Shown here in pieces: positions 1 through 10,229 of a stretch of 64,000 bases of DNA. A model generated the notes under the pieces. The model ran no database searches, was not told the origin of the DNA, and was given only the letters and a program-made list of their open reading frames with translations. Numbering within the stretch: the first letter of the stretch is position 1; every line of letters starts with the position of its first letter. Source of the DNA: Allacma fusca. Its lineage: Eukaryota; Arthropoda; Collembola; Symphypleona; Sminthuridae. The stretch covers positions 47,155,450-47,219,449 of the forward strand of contig OX359250.1 of NCBI GenBank assembly GCA_947179485.1, given 5' to 3'. A program made the position numbers and the translations under genes.

Positions 1-1529
1 ACTGTTCTAAGTTTATATCATTGTAAACAGAAATGATGCAAAGAATTACTCGTATCGTTGTGTTGACTCTCACAAAGTTAAATGTAAAGAATTATTATTT
101 CGCAATGTTGCATTATAGTGTGTACATAAGTGCATGAGTGAATAAACCGTGCAAGAATGAGTTCTCCAGTTCAAAGCTAGTAAGTACATATACACGTGTG
201 AGAATAAATTAAATAAAAACAGGAAAACACCTCACGCTTCTGTCGTATTTCTCAATTCCCTTTCCTTATTACTTCATCTCTCCCTCTTGAATCCATTTTT
301 TCAAAATGGGGCATATATAATTATATATATAATATACGGCCCCATTCAAATCAATTGTATCAAAAATAACTCCTTATACATATACATACATCATCTTGGA
401 GTTACAACATTTAATCAACAATCGGAAGTTTCCAACGGACAACCACAAAACATTCTTACATAAAACTTCCGCCACCCCGTGTTAAGAAAGCATTTTCGTT
501 GCGGACGGGAGGAATGGAAACGGGTTAGAAATCAGAAATAAGGGGGAAATTTTAAAATGTCCTGGCAAATTTGCTATTTAGGGTAAATTCATAGAATATT
601 TGAGGCAAATTATGTATATTGGCATTCAATTGGATGGATTGGAATGTCATGGAAACTTTGAAGGAAAAGCATTTAAAAAGCCTTGGAATTATTTATTTCG
701 ATGATTTTAAAATCATCGCTGATCCAGGCCGAGGTCTTAACAATAAATCACATTGGGTCGACCTGGACAAAGACACTGATTTTAATCATTTTTATAATGA
801 TTTCCTGTGCACTAAAGGATATCCAGAATACGCGTCATTCATTTCTTTGTCAAAAAATACCTTTGGATGTGGCAACCTCCCCCTCCCCCGTTTGGACATA
901 CATATATATATATATTTTGTGAAACTTCCCCAGATATCATCCACCAATTTTAAGCATTTGCAATACGTCGAAAACTTGATGCTTTAAAATGGACCAAATT
1001 TAAAACCGTTCAAAATATGGTGGAATTAAGCGGAACCAAAACTGTAGGTTCAATTGACGTGAGTGATTTGAAAATTTAGCATAGAATACACGTTTATTAT
1101 TATTCCGTAAGCACACATTGAACGTATATTTGTTCGACTAAATTAATATACATACTATTAATATATTTTCAAAAATAATAACCAATCATTTGAATTTTGA
1201 GTTTTTTGTAATTTTCGTAATTGATGTGTATAAAAAATATCCAAATAATATATCTGGGTTATCCTCCACGGTTTCTTATAAATTATTATTGCACCTTAAA
1301 TTAGTCAACTTAAAATGGACACTACCACCAAGTGACCAGAGAATTATTCTTGTGCGGTTTGTCAACCCAAGGGAATTCAATAATGAGAATAGGGTGAATG
1401 CTCAAGTGTGGCCAGGAATTTCATGCTGAACAACCAAAATTATTCGCATACTGCACGTGTTGGTTTGTTTTTAACAATAGATTCATATGTAGAATTATTT
1501 AGACTATATACATAGAAAGAAACCATATA
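1..1529. other. No gene recognised, AT-rich sequence
   Basis: Open frames here are short, begin without context and have AT-rich composition. A short TA-rich run lies near 315-340. I see no splice-bounded exon, RNA gene or transposon end. Confidence 0.5.
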
Positions 1530-1530
1530 T

Positions 1531-1645
1531 AAAAAATCAGGCCATCTTTGGGGGCCCGGCTATCTTTAGAGACCGGTCATCTCTATGTGTATGGGGTAAA
1601 ATCTTTAGAGCCCCGGTCACCTTTGGAGGCCAGGCCATATTTAGG
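1531..1645 (+). repeat. Degenerate ~18-bp tandem repeat
   Basis: The unit is roughly CCGGYCATCTTTAGAGAC and appears about five times, with one interruption around 1590-1605. Copies differ at several positions. There are no clear terminal repeats. It could be a minisatellite or the repeated core of an old MITE. Confidence 0.5.
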
Positions 1646-1954
1646 GTTTTTACGGTACTTCACTTTTACCTAAAGGCAAAACGATCTACGTGAAAGCCAA
1701 TTTCACAGCAAAATGGACGACACGCTGTTTCCACTAAAATCAAAAGAACGGTACACGTATATGTAAATACGCAGTGAAGCATGGTGCACGCAGACCACTT
1801 TACTTTTAATCGAAAATGAATCTAGACCATCCTTTATTATTAAAGAGCACTTTCTGTCCCATTATTTAAAGGTTCGCGCGATCTTAATTCAATGGCCTTA
1901 CAAAACGCCCGAAAGGTGGCATTCAATACCTGTCCGTTTATTTAAAGCGCTATA

Positions 1955-2097
1955 CTTAATATTATCGCGCACGATTTAGGCATACAACAAGTCTTTACGA
2001 CAGGGCTTGATTCGTAAGCCGTTTGGCTTTTAATTTCTACAATCACACTACCACCTCTTTAAGTAATTGTCCCTGTGCAGCACAGGGCTTTTTCTAG
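1955..2097 (+). mobile_element. Helitron 3' terminus
   Basis: A 7-bp-arm hairpin (2071-2077 with 2081-2087, loop CAG) is followed by a T run and CTAG at 2094-2097, then T. That is the canonical Helitron 3' end and A|T insertion context. The upstream ~110 bp resembles 17948-18035 and 18906-19023 in the other Helitron, sharing TTTAGGCATACA and the AAGCCGTTT block. I could not locate the 5' end of this copy. Confidence 0.65.
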
Positions 2098-2544
2098 TTT
2101 TTCCTATAATTCACGGACCTGCAGGAAATCAGACATTTAAATTTGGTGCTTTATCTTGTCTTTTCCGTAAAATTTTGAGTACTGCCAAATAGAGTGAGAA
2201 CTAAATATGGTGCTGAGACTTAAAGGTCTTCATCGGATCGGATTGATCCGGACGGATTCGGATCGGATCGGATTCGGATAGGATTGAAAACACAATTAAT
2301 CCTATCCGTCAAACATATGGCGGACCGGATGCATCATTTGAATCCGTGTATGTATTTCGGATAGGATTTGATGCAGTAATGAATGCATCCGACCGGATAG
2401 GATGAGCATGTTCTGTGTTTTCGGATGATCCGGCGGATATCCGCGGATATCCGTCTTTTAGACGAGCCCTCTCGTGAGGAATAATGCTATTATATTGTCA
2501 CGCATTTTATAGTAGAGAGATTCTTGGATTTGAAATAGAGGTGA

Positions 2545-3290
2545 GGCCAGGAAGCGGGCTATTAGATTCGGGCCGACCCGAACCCGACCCGGCCGGGTTT
2601 TTAGCCGGGTTCGGGCTGCAAATACGAACTAACGTCGGGCTCCGACCGGGTTCGGGCTGCACTAAAACAATGAAACCGGGTTAAGTTCGGGCTTGGGTCT
2701 GCATTTATTTTTCAGTTCGGGTTTCGGGCGGGTCACAAATTACAAATGACCCGACAATTCTACTAGAATATGATTTAGGACAGATAGGTGGCATGCATAT
2801 TTGACGTTGCGCAGAGTTCAAGCATTGCTTTCATGTATATTCATGCCAAAGCAAAATAATGGTTCACTGTATTTAATACTTACACATGCTTAAACATTTT
2901 GAAACGATCCCTTAAGTTTGATAGTTTATCTTCAAAAAATTTCAGAGCTAAGTTTTGCTCCGTGTGTGCACGTTTATTGGGATCGACAGTGTATGCAAAT
3001 AAAATAGAATATGTTAATAAAGGTTTCACAGCGGATTCATTTGTTAGTAAAAAGCCGGATTTTCATCGGGTTTTAAAACTATTTAAAGATTCGGGTTGTA
3101 AAATATTTTGGAGAACGGGTTTTTAACGGGCTCGGGTTTCACAAAATGTGAAGTGCATAAAACGGGCCAGGTTGAATATCGAATATTTAGCCCGTTGGCA
3201 GGCGGGGTCGGGCTAATTGAGTATTTGTTCGGGTTTCAATGTTCGGGAAAAATATTCGAGACAAAAGAATCAAGGAAAGCCGTGTCAATT
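2545..3290 (+). repeat. CGGGTTCGGG-word element nested in the GGATCGG MITE
   Basis: Repeated CCCGAACCC/CGGGTTCGGG words fill 2550-2760 and recur at 3050-3260, with a non-repetitive core between. The first ~410 bp are closely similar, in inverted orientation, to 5880-6300. Exact ends and target duplication were not resolved. Open frames inside are fortuitous. Confidence 0.55.
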
Positions 3291-3521
3291 ATATTGAATG
3301 CATAATCTATTTGTTTTCTGTTTTTTTTTAAGCAAAATTAGTTTTGCATCTAACGAGGTAATTATCGATACACCGGAATTTAAAAATTTTCATATTGATT
3401 TGAATGTGATAAAATTAGAAACATGCCCAATATATAAGATATATCTCTTTTACGGTTTCTTGAAGTAAGGTTCGCATATCCGCGGATATCCGCGGATCGA
3501 ATCGGATGCATCCGTAAATGT

Positions 3522-3601
3522 TTTGTTTGTTTGTTTGTTTGTTTATTGTAGGTCCTACAGGCTTCCGCCTATGACCCCGTAAATACAAAAATGAACATTT
3601 T
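3522..3601 (-). mobile_element. 80-bp retroposon 3' tail with 8-bp duplication
   Basis: On the minus strand a short unique piece ends in AATAAAC followed by a repeated ACAAA tail (a TTTG repeat on the plus strand at about 3522-3545). GTAAATGT flanks both sides (3514-3521 and 3602-3609). This looks like a severely 5'-truncated LINE or SINE inserted inside the surrounding MITE. Confidence 0.5.
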
Positions 3602-3913
3602 GTAAATGTATCCGACGGACCGGATCGAAAATTTTATCCGGTCCGAAAATTCCGGATCGGATACGGATACTTATAAAATGGTATCCGACTCTATCGGATC
3701 GGATAGGATAGGTGTTTTTGAAATCCGGAATTTACCGGATCGGATAGGATCGGATACGGATGAGACCAGAATCCGATCCGTGAAGACCTTTACTGAGACT
3801 AGTGTTTTCATAGGTACAGGCATACACCGAAACCGAGGCTGTCCTCAGGGGGATCTCAATGTACCAAAAAGTGTCGCCGTGTGGGGGGTGTCAAAATCTT
3901 GTACAGTCAGGCC

Positions 3914-4393
3914 TAGTGCACCAATTCAGTTCTGAATTAAAATTTTCAGTTCAATTCAATTCACTACTTTTTCGATGCAATTCAAGATGAAATTGAACCG
4001 ATTGCTTTAGTTCATAACTTTGAATTGAACTGAATCGTTTCCCTTGAATTGAAGTTCAAACAATTCATTCTGCCCCAAACATTTCAATAAAAAATTCGCC
4101 GTTTACAAACTCTCCGGATCCTTTAATAATTAGCGATTTGTACCCTTAATTTAGCTTTCTTTTGTAGTGCGCTTGGAAAACACTGCCGTCATTTCTAGAA
4201 ACCTTACTTGTAAGTATGATCTGTAGAAACCGTTGGTTTTCGATTCAGTTCAATTCAATTCAAAATTTTGAACTGAACTGAATTGAATTGGTTTTTACAG
4301 AACTGAATTAAAAATATAGTTTCAATTTAGTTCCGCATGTGAATTAAACTGAATTGGAAAAAACTGAACTGAATTGAACCGTTCCGACCACTA
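3914..4393. mobile_element. hAT-like MITE, TTCAATTC-word family
   Basis: The element begins TAGTGCACCAATTCAG and ends CCACTA. It is flanked by a perfect 8-bp duplication GTCAGGCC (3906-3913 and 4394-4401). Most of both halves is built from TTCAGTTCAATTC and its complement GAATTGAACTGAA. There is a unique core near 4080-4220. The inner repeated words are far more extensive than the short terminal repeat. Confidence 0.8.
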
Positions 4394-4401
4394 GTCAGGC
4401 C

Positions 4402-5059
4402 ATTATTATATATAAAGCTGCCAGATCTTGACGAGAAAAATAGTAGGCTCCCAAATTTTCATTGCAAGATTTATTCTTGCATGTAAAATATCTTATCTCA
4501 CCTCTCATTTGGCAGTTTTAAAGCGATAGTACAATTATTAATAATTTAGATATTAATAGTCATTTATTTGAAAATAAATAGACCATTAGAGTAGTGTAGG
4601 ATGAGACAACATCACTTCCTGTGCTAATGTTCAGTGTATAGGCAATAGGCACCAAGACACAATTTGCTCGCACTCTAGCCCATTTAAGGGCAATGGTAAA
4701 AATCTTCAATTCCTTGCTCTTGCATATCCTGGTCCCAACCGGATCGCAGCTGGGGCAGAAACCAACGTACCAACACCCGTGTTCACTTGATGAATAATAT
4801 ACTTTTTTTAATAAGTTTTATAAAATAAATAATATTCAAATTAAAAATTCGTATTTTAAATTCCCAGTAGAAATTAATTAAAACGTCTTGCAACAATACA
4901 ATATGCTAGCACATTAATAGGTTCACTACATTGGGCAGCCATGTCGGACCGAAACGCTAGTGTGGCTGAAAAAACTAAGTAAATACCTCTAAAATTACAA
5001 AATAATACAATAAAAATATAAACTAATGCTACAAAATATATAAAAAGTAAGACGAGGAA
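4402..5059. other. No gene recognised
   Basis: AT-rich unique sequence without convincing coding frames, splice-bounded exons or transposon termini. Confidence 0.45.
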
Positions 5060-5340
5060 AAATGAATGATAATAAAGAGTTGAACAGGAAGCAAAAATAT
5101 TTAGCTCCGGTTTTGGGGGTTAAGGTGGAGTGAATGGAGTGTAATATCATTGATGATATATTGGGGTATGGGCAAATAAAATATGTAGATTGTGAATTTT
5201 GATTTAATAATTTGGTACAATTTCTGCTTTTGGTGATACATGGGGATTTTAGATTTCAGATTCAGATTGTATTTTAATACGGATTCTTTTCGGGCGGCGC
5301 CCATATCATCCAAACACAGCCTAGTATTACTAATGAGAAA
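5060..5340 (+). repeat. Dispersed repeat shared with 51870-52140
   Basis: The stretch from the AACAGGAAGC word through TTTTGGTGATACA aligns with the reverse complement of 51870-52140. Shared blocks include ATTGATGATATAT and GGGTATGGGCAA. The second copy sits immediately upstream of a minus-strand LINE. It could be that LINE's 5' untranslated region or an independent element beside it. Confidence 0.55.
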
Positions 5341-5468
5341 GAACAATTAACCTAAAGATTTGCAAGGAAATTATTCCTGGCAATACAATTATGAATAAAC
5401 TTAAATATATCACATGTGAGATCCTTGGAGGGATTTCTAAAAAGTGATAGAAGAGATATCTCTTTGTT

Positions 5469-5866
5469 CAGGCTTCTGTTCGGGACGGGACGGAACAATA
5501 GATCGGGACAGAAAAATATACCTGTACAGTATACTATTGCTGTAAAAATGAATATGTATGGGAATCGTTCCGTTTAAAATTTGTTATTCCATATATAAAT
5601 ATTTTTTAAAGTAAAATTTCGCTATTATTGGAGGTTACCTTGTAGAAATAAAGGAATTTGGAGCATTTCATAAGACTGGGATTATAACCGGGACGGGACG
5701 ACGTCCCGAGGTTTTCGGGACGGGACCGGTATCGGGACAGTTTCGGGACAAAATGTTTGTCCCCATGTAATTTCGGGACTGAATCGGGACGATTTTTTTT
5801 TGTCCCGAGGATTTCGGGACGGGACAGAATTGTCAAAAAAATTGTCCCCAGTAGAAGTCCTAATTC
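5469..5866. mobile_element. MITE-like element, GGGACGGG/TCCCG-word family
   Basis: The left end CAGGCTTCTGTTCGGG and the right end, read in reverse as TAGGACTTCTACTGGGG, are similar but imperfect. Two blocks of GGGACGGGAC words flank a core at 5520-5680. Related fragments lie at 20580-20880, 43860-44000 and 46205-46390. The last shares the ATTGTTCCG and TGTACAGTATACTA blocks in inverted orientation. No target duplication was found. Confidence 0.55.
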
Positions 5867-5879
5867 CTACTCATCACAT

Positions 5880-6300
5880 TCAATAAGCGAGCTCTAAAGG
5901 AGCAAAACTTCTTTTTGGCTCTGAAAATTTTTGAACATAAACTATCAAGTGGAAGCGATCGTTTCAAAATGCTTAAGCTTGTGTACGTATTAAATACAAT
6001 GAACTATTATTTATCATGAATATACATATGTACGTGAAAGCAATGATTGAACTCTTGGCAACGTCAAATATGTATGCCGCCTATCTGTACTAAATTCGAT
6101 TCTAGTAGGATTGTCGGGTCATTTGTAATTTCTGACCCGCCCGAAACCCGGACTGAAAAATAAATACAGGCCCAAGCCCGATCTTAACCCGGTTTCATTG
6201 TTTTAATGCAGCCCGAACCCGGTCGGAGCCAGACGTAAGTTCGTATTTACAGCCTGAACCCGGCCAAAAACCCGGCCGGGCCGGGTTCGGGAACACTTAA
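5880..6300 (-). repeat. Inverted copy of the CGGGTTCGGG element
   Basis: The reverse complement matches about 2550-2970 closely, including the unique core with GGTGGCATGCATATTTGACG-like sequence. The two copies lie about 3 kb apart in opposite orientation. The high-coordinate end passes directly into GGATCGG-type words. Confidence 0.6.
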
Positions 6301-6375
6301 TGCACTTATTCGATCCGAAAATTTCGGTTCGGATCGGATCGGATATTCGATTTATCCGGTCGGATGGAAGCCTTA
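6301..6375. repeat. GGATCGG-word fragment
   Basis: A short run of GGATCGGATC words like the ends of the 2221-3792 element. It adjoins the CGGGTT repeat as it does in that element, so the pairing may be an old composite. Confidence 0.45.
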
Positions 6376-7407
6376 CTGTAGCGCAATAAAACATTTAAAC
6401 ATATCGAACATAGAAAGTTTGCGTAAACTAATCTATGACCGTGAATATAAATATTTCCCCGTTGGTACTGTTGTGATATAACGAGTACTGTTTCAAGCAT
6501 TTTATTGTATTCAATATACATACACTGCGTTTTGAAAACGTTTTACAATAGATTTCATGTATGTACAGCTCTGCGCGACATCTACCGAGTAGTGAAAACG
6601 GTAATATAATCTAATAAATAAATCAGTAAATATTGTGCGTCAGCTTACGTTCCTAGTGTCTGTAGGTATGTACTTGCATGTGTTTATACTTGACCTCATT
6701 CAATTTTTTGAGTCCAAAATGATGACCCGATTTCCTTCAACAGCACTAGACTTCTTACGTTTTACCGAATCTGCCTCTACAAAACAGTTGAGTAGTCCGG
6801 AATAATTTGTTTACTAGGTATTGTCGGACAGACATACACACCATCAGACACAATGACATCTATCATTCAATCCCGAAATTCAGCTTCGCTTCGCTCCTAA
6901 AAAGATATGTGTAAAAGAATGGGTTTCCTCAAAATGATTACATATGCACACGGTTGCACAATTGAAAATGCCATGGAAATTTCGGGATTTTCATTTTACG
7001 GCATTTTTGCCCCAATTTTTTCAATTAGAGATTTAGATATCGACTAATTTTGCATAATGAATCACAAAACAGTAGAATTTTATGAAAAACAAATTAATAT
7101 TTATAAGTTCAAATTATTGAAAAATCTCGTTCCCATGCATGGTGTAAAATTCGGGAGCAAAAATTTTTATAAAGATGCAACACAAATGTATTTGATACTA
7201 GCAAGAGTTCAATGCTTTCAAAACTGATCATCAGCAAAAAGTAGTTTTGCATTGTAAAATCTTGAACTCCAAGACTTAGTGTTTTACTTGTGCCAATATA
7301 ATTTACTATACATGCTCCAAGTTTTCAAATATTTTATAAGCACAAGTTCTTTTAAAGGCAATTGAATGTGGCTTTTCAAGGAACCTATTCTTGCTTTGTT
7401 TTTTAAA
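6376..7407. other. No gene recognised
   Basis: AT-rich sequence. A fragment around 6945-7015 (GCACAATTGAAAATGCCATGG) resembles 31420-31460 and, inverted, 33375-33400. It is probably the remnant of another dispersed element. The last bases are the left flank of the LTR element. Confidence 0.45.
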
Positions 7408-7411
7408 CTAT

Positions 7412-7946
7412 TATTAAGGTCAAGCTGAGGTCACTCCTTTTGAGTAACTTTCCAAACTTGACTAATTATGAATCGTGCTAAAAATGTAATTAATTGGACG
7501 AAAGCAACTAATAAAAGTCTCAAATGTAATCCAGAGAATTATTGAATGAAACAACCCGAAGGCTGATTGTTTATTCAAAATGAAACTGAAAACGAAATGA
7601 TTATTACTTCAACAATAACTTCAGAAACTTAAAAATAGAACAAAAGGGGAATCTCAGAGGATTCCAAAAATCAAACAGAAAGGAATAACTCTCAGTCTAA
7701 GACTGAAGTTCGCAAATAAGATTTGCACACACTTTAACACTGTCGTGTGTGATTCATACATCATTACATCATTTCATAAGATGAGACGCGTCCAAAAGTG
7801 GAGCGTGAGAAGTCCCTCGTCAGGGATTCTTTACTCTGCTCTAGACGCAGCTAGAGCTGACCTTTAACACTAATAACAATTTTATTACATGACTAAAATC
7901 ACTTCTTACAACTACACTTCTTACAACTATGTATGTATACCTTACA
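7412..7946 (-). repeat. 3' LTR
   Basis: 535 bp, identical to 15937-16471. On the element's strand it begins TGTAAGG and ends CCTTAATA, an imperfect inverted terminal pair. It contains AATAAA on the minus strand at 7570-7575, a candidate polyadenylation signal. Confidence 0.95.
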
Positions 7947-8311
7947 TCCCGGGGTCCGGGAAAAACATTTTGTCCTCAAAATGTGAACAATTTTATCATG
8001 AATAAAATATAAATGGCCAAAATTATGTCAAAATGATACCATAATAAGTACTTGTAAAGTACAAACCAGAAAATGATAGAGTAGATAGTTACAGCAAGAG
8101 AAAAAGAGAGACAAAAGATTGGTTTTGTATTTTTCATCTATACTTACACTTGATAATTTACAAGGAAGACATTATCAAGTTTGTCTCACAATCGGAAGCC
8201 ACTTAAAACTATGACAATGTGATTAATTTCATAATTCTAAGTACTAAATGCACTGGCTAAAATATTTTTAACACCACACTTTTATATACACAAGCACTTT
8301 ATTGATGAAAG
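7947..8311 (-). other. LTR element 3' UTR with weak polypurine tract
   Basis: This is the 365 bp between the ORF4 stop and the 3' LTR. The bases next to the LTR read GGACCCCGGGA on the element's strand, which is a poor purine run. If this is the plus-strand primer it is atypical; a run of A and T lies a little further upstream. Confidence 0.5.
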
Positions 8312-9049
8312 TCAATAAGCACGGGGGAAGGTAACAACGGGAGCAGGATGCTGGGCGTTGTTATTTTCTTCAGGAGTTGACACGAAGACGGCCTGCTGGA
8401 GGTGTCCGTGTTGACGCGAAGAAGTGCGGCGGTAACGGTAACAACCGTAAAGGATTAAAAGTAAACCAAAAAGAGTAAAGAAAACAATACCAGTTATGGA
8501 GAAAATTCTGAATTCCAAATTATAATCACCAGTGCCGAGGCCAACTTCAAGTTGAGGGGTTGGAATGACGGCAGGGACGACTGGAAGTTTCGAAGACTGC
8601 TCTTGTGCAGTTGGAGGGGCTGGTGTAGCTTTGGTGGACTTTACAACGTCTTCAAGGTTGAAAGTTTTAGGGTCGGCAATCATCATGAGTTGGAGTAGCT
8701 TGAAATCTTGGATGGCTTGTTCCATGGGAGACAAGGTCACGTTAGGGCTGAAATTAACACTTTCACTCGCACTAGTAACATCTTCTTTGAGAAGGTGATG
8801 TGGAGAAAGATTTTGATTGAAGGTATTAGAAGGTGAAGGCACAAAATCAAGCACTTTAGAAATTACGGGAGGAGCAAGCACAAAACCGGCTCCAAGAGCC
8901 ATCACTTTTAATGCATTAGCACGCTTTTTCTTATTTATGTCAGTGAGAAAAGGATTTGGGGCAACTTTAGAATGAAGTGTGTTAATACTTACTGACCTTT
9001 GAGGATGAATTACCAACTTTTGGTTGGAAAGAGCCTGTTGCTTGTTCAT
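8312..9049 (-). CDS. ORF4, env-like C-terminal-anchored membrane protein
   Basis: Starting at the ATG at 9049-9047 the product is 245 aa. That ATG overlaps the ORF3 stop as ATGA, so stop-restart translation is possible. A basic KKKR cluster at about residue 40 is followed by a hydrophobic, Gly/Ala-rich stretch. Together they resemble a protease cleavage site and hydrophobic segment of envelope proteins. Several N-glycosylation sequons follow. A strong transmembrane helix lies near residues 182-204, with a short RYRR-led cytoplasmic tail. It is much shorter than typical gypsy envelopes and has no signal peptide from this start. The same frame continues open upstream through a hydrophobic segment. 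An envelope role is inference. Confidence 0.6.
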   Translation of the reverse strand: MNKQQALSNQKLVIHPQRSVSINTLHSKVAPNPFLTDINKKKRANALKVMALGAGFVLAPPVISKVLDFVPSPSNTFNQNLSPHHLLKEDVTSASESVNFSPNVTLSPMEQAIQDFKLLQLMMIADPKTFNLEDVVKSTKATPAPPTAQEQSSKLPVVPAVIPTPQLEVGLGTGDYNLEFRIFSITGIVFFTLFGLLLILYGCYRYRRTSSRQHGHLQQAVFVSTPEENNNAQHPAPVVTFPRAY

Positions 9050-10173
9050 TTTGGAGAGACTGAATCCATGTGTGAGGGATGGTAAGCTGTTCCATCCTCC
9101 GGGCGGGGGTAGTGGGGCCGCTCCGCCGGAGCAGATGAGGAAGAAAACACAGAGCGTGGTGAACTTTGTGGAGAGGCCACAAATTCTCCTCTGTCGTTTA
9201 GCAGGAACTGTTGAGACATATGTGACGGAGTCATCTGAGGAGTCCCCGGAAGGTGGGACGATGATTCCCGGGGATGAGGCGGATTCTCCGAAGAGGGCGG
9301 AGGCCGGCTCATCATGCTCGTTGTGGAAGAAACTGTCGTGGACGGAAGTCCCGAACGGAGCACTTCGAAGGAGGGAAGGCGATATGCAGGAGACTCGTTC
9401 CGCACGCGAATTGGATCGCTTTGAGCGGGTCGGATTAATGACAGGTTTTTGAACTGACACTGGGGGTGAGTCACTTTTGGGGTTGAAAAATTTTGACACG
9501 CCGGAGGTACCGGGTTGGGGTGAATCTCTGGCGGAACTACTAAAAACTGAGCTCGCGAGTGACTCGGAGCTGACATTTGAATAGGCGGGCGACTGTGGCA
9601 ATGATATTTTGCGTTTGTCAAAGGACTCGAGGTAGGGAGCAACTTCCGTTGTTTCGGAACTGCCTTGAGATGCTCGAGTGTTGATTGGGTAAAAACTTCG
9701 ATGTGGATTTGAGGGTCCACTAAAATCACTGGAGTGGACAGAACGAATTCCGCTGGGGAATCCCTCATTTGATGCAACAATTGTTTCCATGTTATAGCCT
9801 GGCGGTACGCTGCCGCACAGTAAGCACCTCTCAATTGATCTATGAGCAAGGGCACAGCACTGGGTAACACAAGTCCCAGGGCGACGTGACGAAAAATTCT
9901 GGAGTAGATGGGAACTGAACAATCCGTTGCAGCAATGACTTGTCCAGTTGCATCCGAAAACTGAAGGGGAAAAATTTTTACAATACACTCGGCCACCGGA
10001 CAATAAACTGGGATATTGGATGGAGTAGGGAGTGTAACCGAAGCTAACTGCGACCAAGGGTTCTCTCCTAATTTGAAAATTGGCCGGACTCCCAGCGTAG
10101 TCATAGGAGTCAGTTGGCCTTGGAGAGTCGGATATTGCGGGGGTGCTGGAGAGTTGGGGGATGAAGAATTCAT
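9046..10173 (-). CDS. ORF3, unknown retrotransposon accessory protein
   Basis: 375 aa from the ATG at 10173, which lies 57 nt after the pol stop. An in-frame GTG at 10197 is less likely. The first ~170 residues look globular, with mixed hydrophobic and charged residues and several Cys. The rest is Pro/Ser-rich and likely disordered. I recognise no family: it is not gag, pol or a standard envelope. It is positioned where gypsy-type elements carry env, so it may be made from a subgenomic or spliced mRNA. Its stop overlaps the next ATG. Confidence 0.6.
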   Translation of the reverse strand: MNSSSPNSPAPPQYPTLQGQLTPMTTLGVRPIFKLGENPWSQLASVTLPTPSNIPVYCPVAECIVKIFPLQFSDATGQVIAATDCSVPIYSRIFRHVALGLVLPSAVPLLIDQLRGAYCAAAYRQAITWKQLLHQMRDSPAEFVLSTPVILVDPQIHIEVFTQSTLEHLKAVPKQRKLLPTSSPLTNAKYHCHSRPPIQMSAPSHSRAQFLVVPPEIHPNPVPPACQNFSTPKVTHPQCQFKNLSLIRPAQSDPIRVRNESPAYRLPSFEVLRSGLPSTTVSSTTSMMSRPPPSSENPPHPRESSSHLPGTPQMTPSHMSQQFLLNDRGEFVASPQSSPRSVFSSSSAPAERPHYPRPEDGTAYHPSHMDSVSPK

Positions 10174-10207
10174 GACGATGCATGTGTAAAACGACACAGT
10201 AGGGCAA
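9050..10207 (-). other. Upstream open extension of the ORF4 frame, overlapping all of ORF3
   Basis: The ORF4 frame has no stop for another 386 codons, through the whole length of ORF3 in a different frame. The first in-frame ATG is at 10183. The encoded text is Ser/Pro-rich and Cys-containing, with a hydrophobic segment near codons 347-360 ending CSGGA, like a signal peptide cut site. If a spliced or subgenomic mRNA enters this frame, ORF4 would gain an internal signal. Otherwise the openness is a by-product of the C-rich ORF3 sequence. Confidence 0.4.
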
Positions 10208-10229
10208 CTAAAGTAAGTATAGCAAAAAT

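Larger units (their letters stand above)
2221..3792. mobile_element. hAT-like MITE, GGATCGG-word family
   Basis: The ends are TAAAGGTCTTCA and its reverse complement TGAAGACCTTTA. They are flanked by the identical 8-bp duplication CTGAGACT (2213-2220 and 3793-3800). About 240 bp at the left and 310 bp at the right consist of GGATCGG/CCGATCC and GGATATCC words in both orientations. The middle carries at least one nested insertion of another family. No transposase is present, so it is non-autonomous. Superfamily assignment rests on the 8-bp duplication. Confidence 0.8.

Noticed and set aside
3606-3935. 109-codon frame across repeated GGATCGG words
   Set aside because: Generated by the repeat; it crosses the end of the MITE into unrelated DNA.
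9024-9452. Plus-strand 142-codon frame
   Set aside because: Antisense to ORF3, with no domain; a composition effect.
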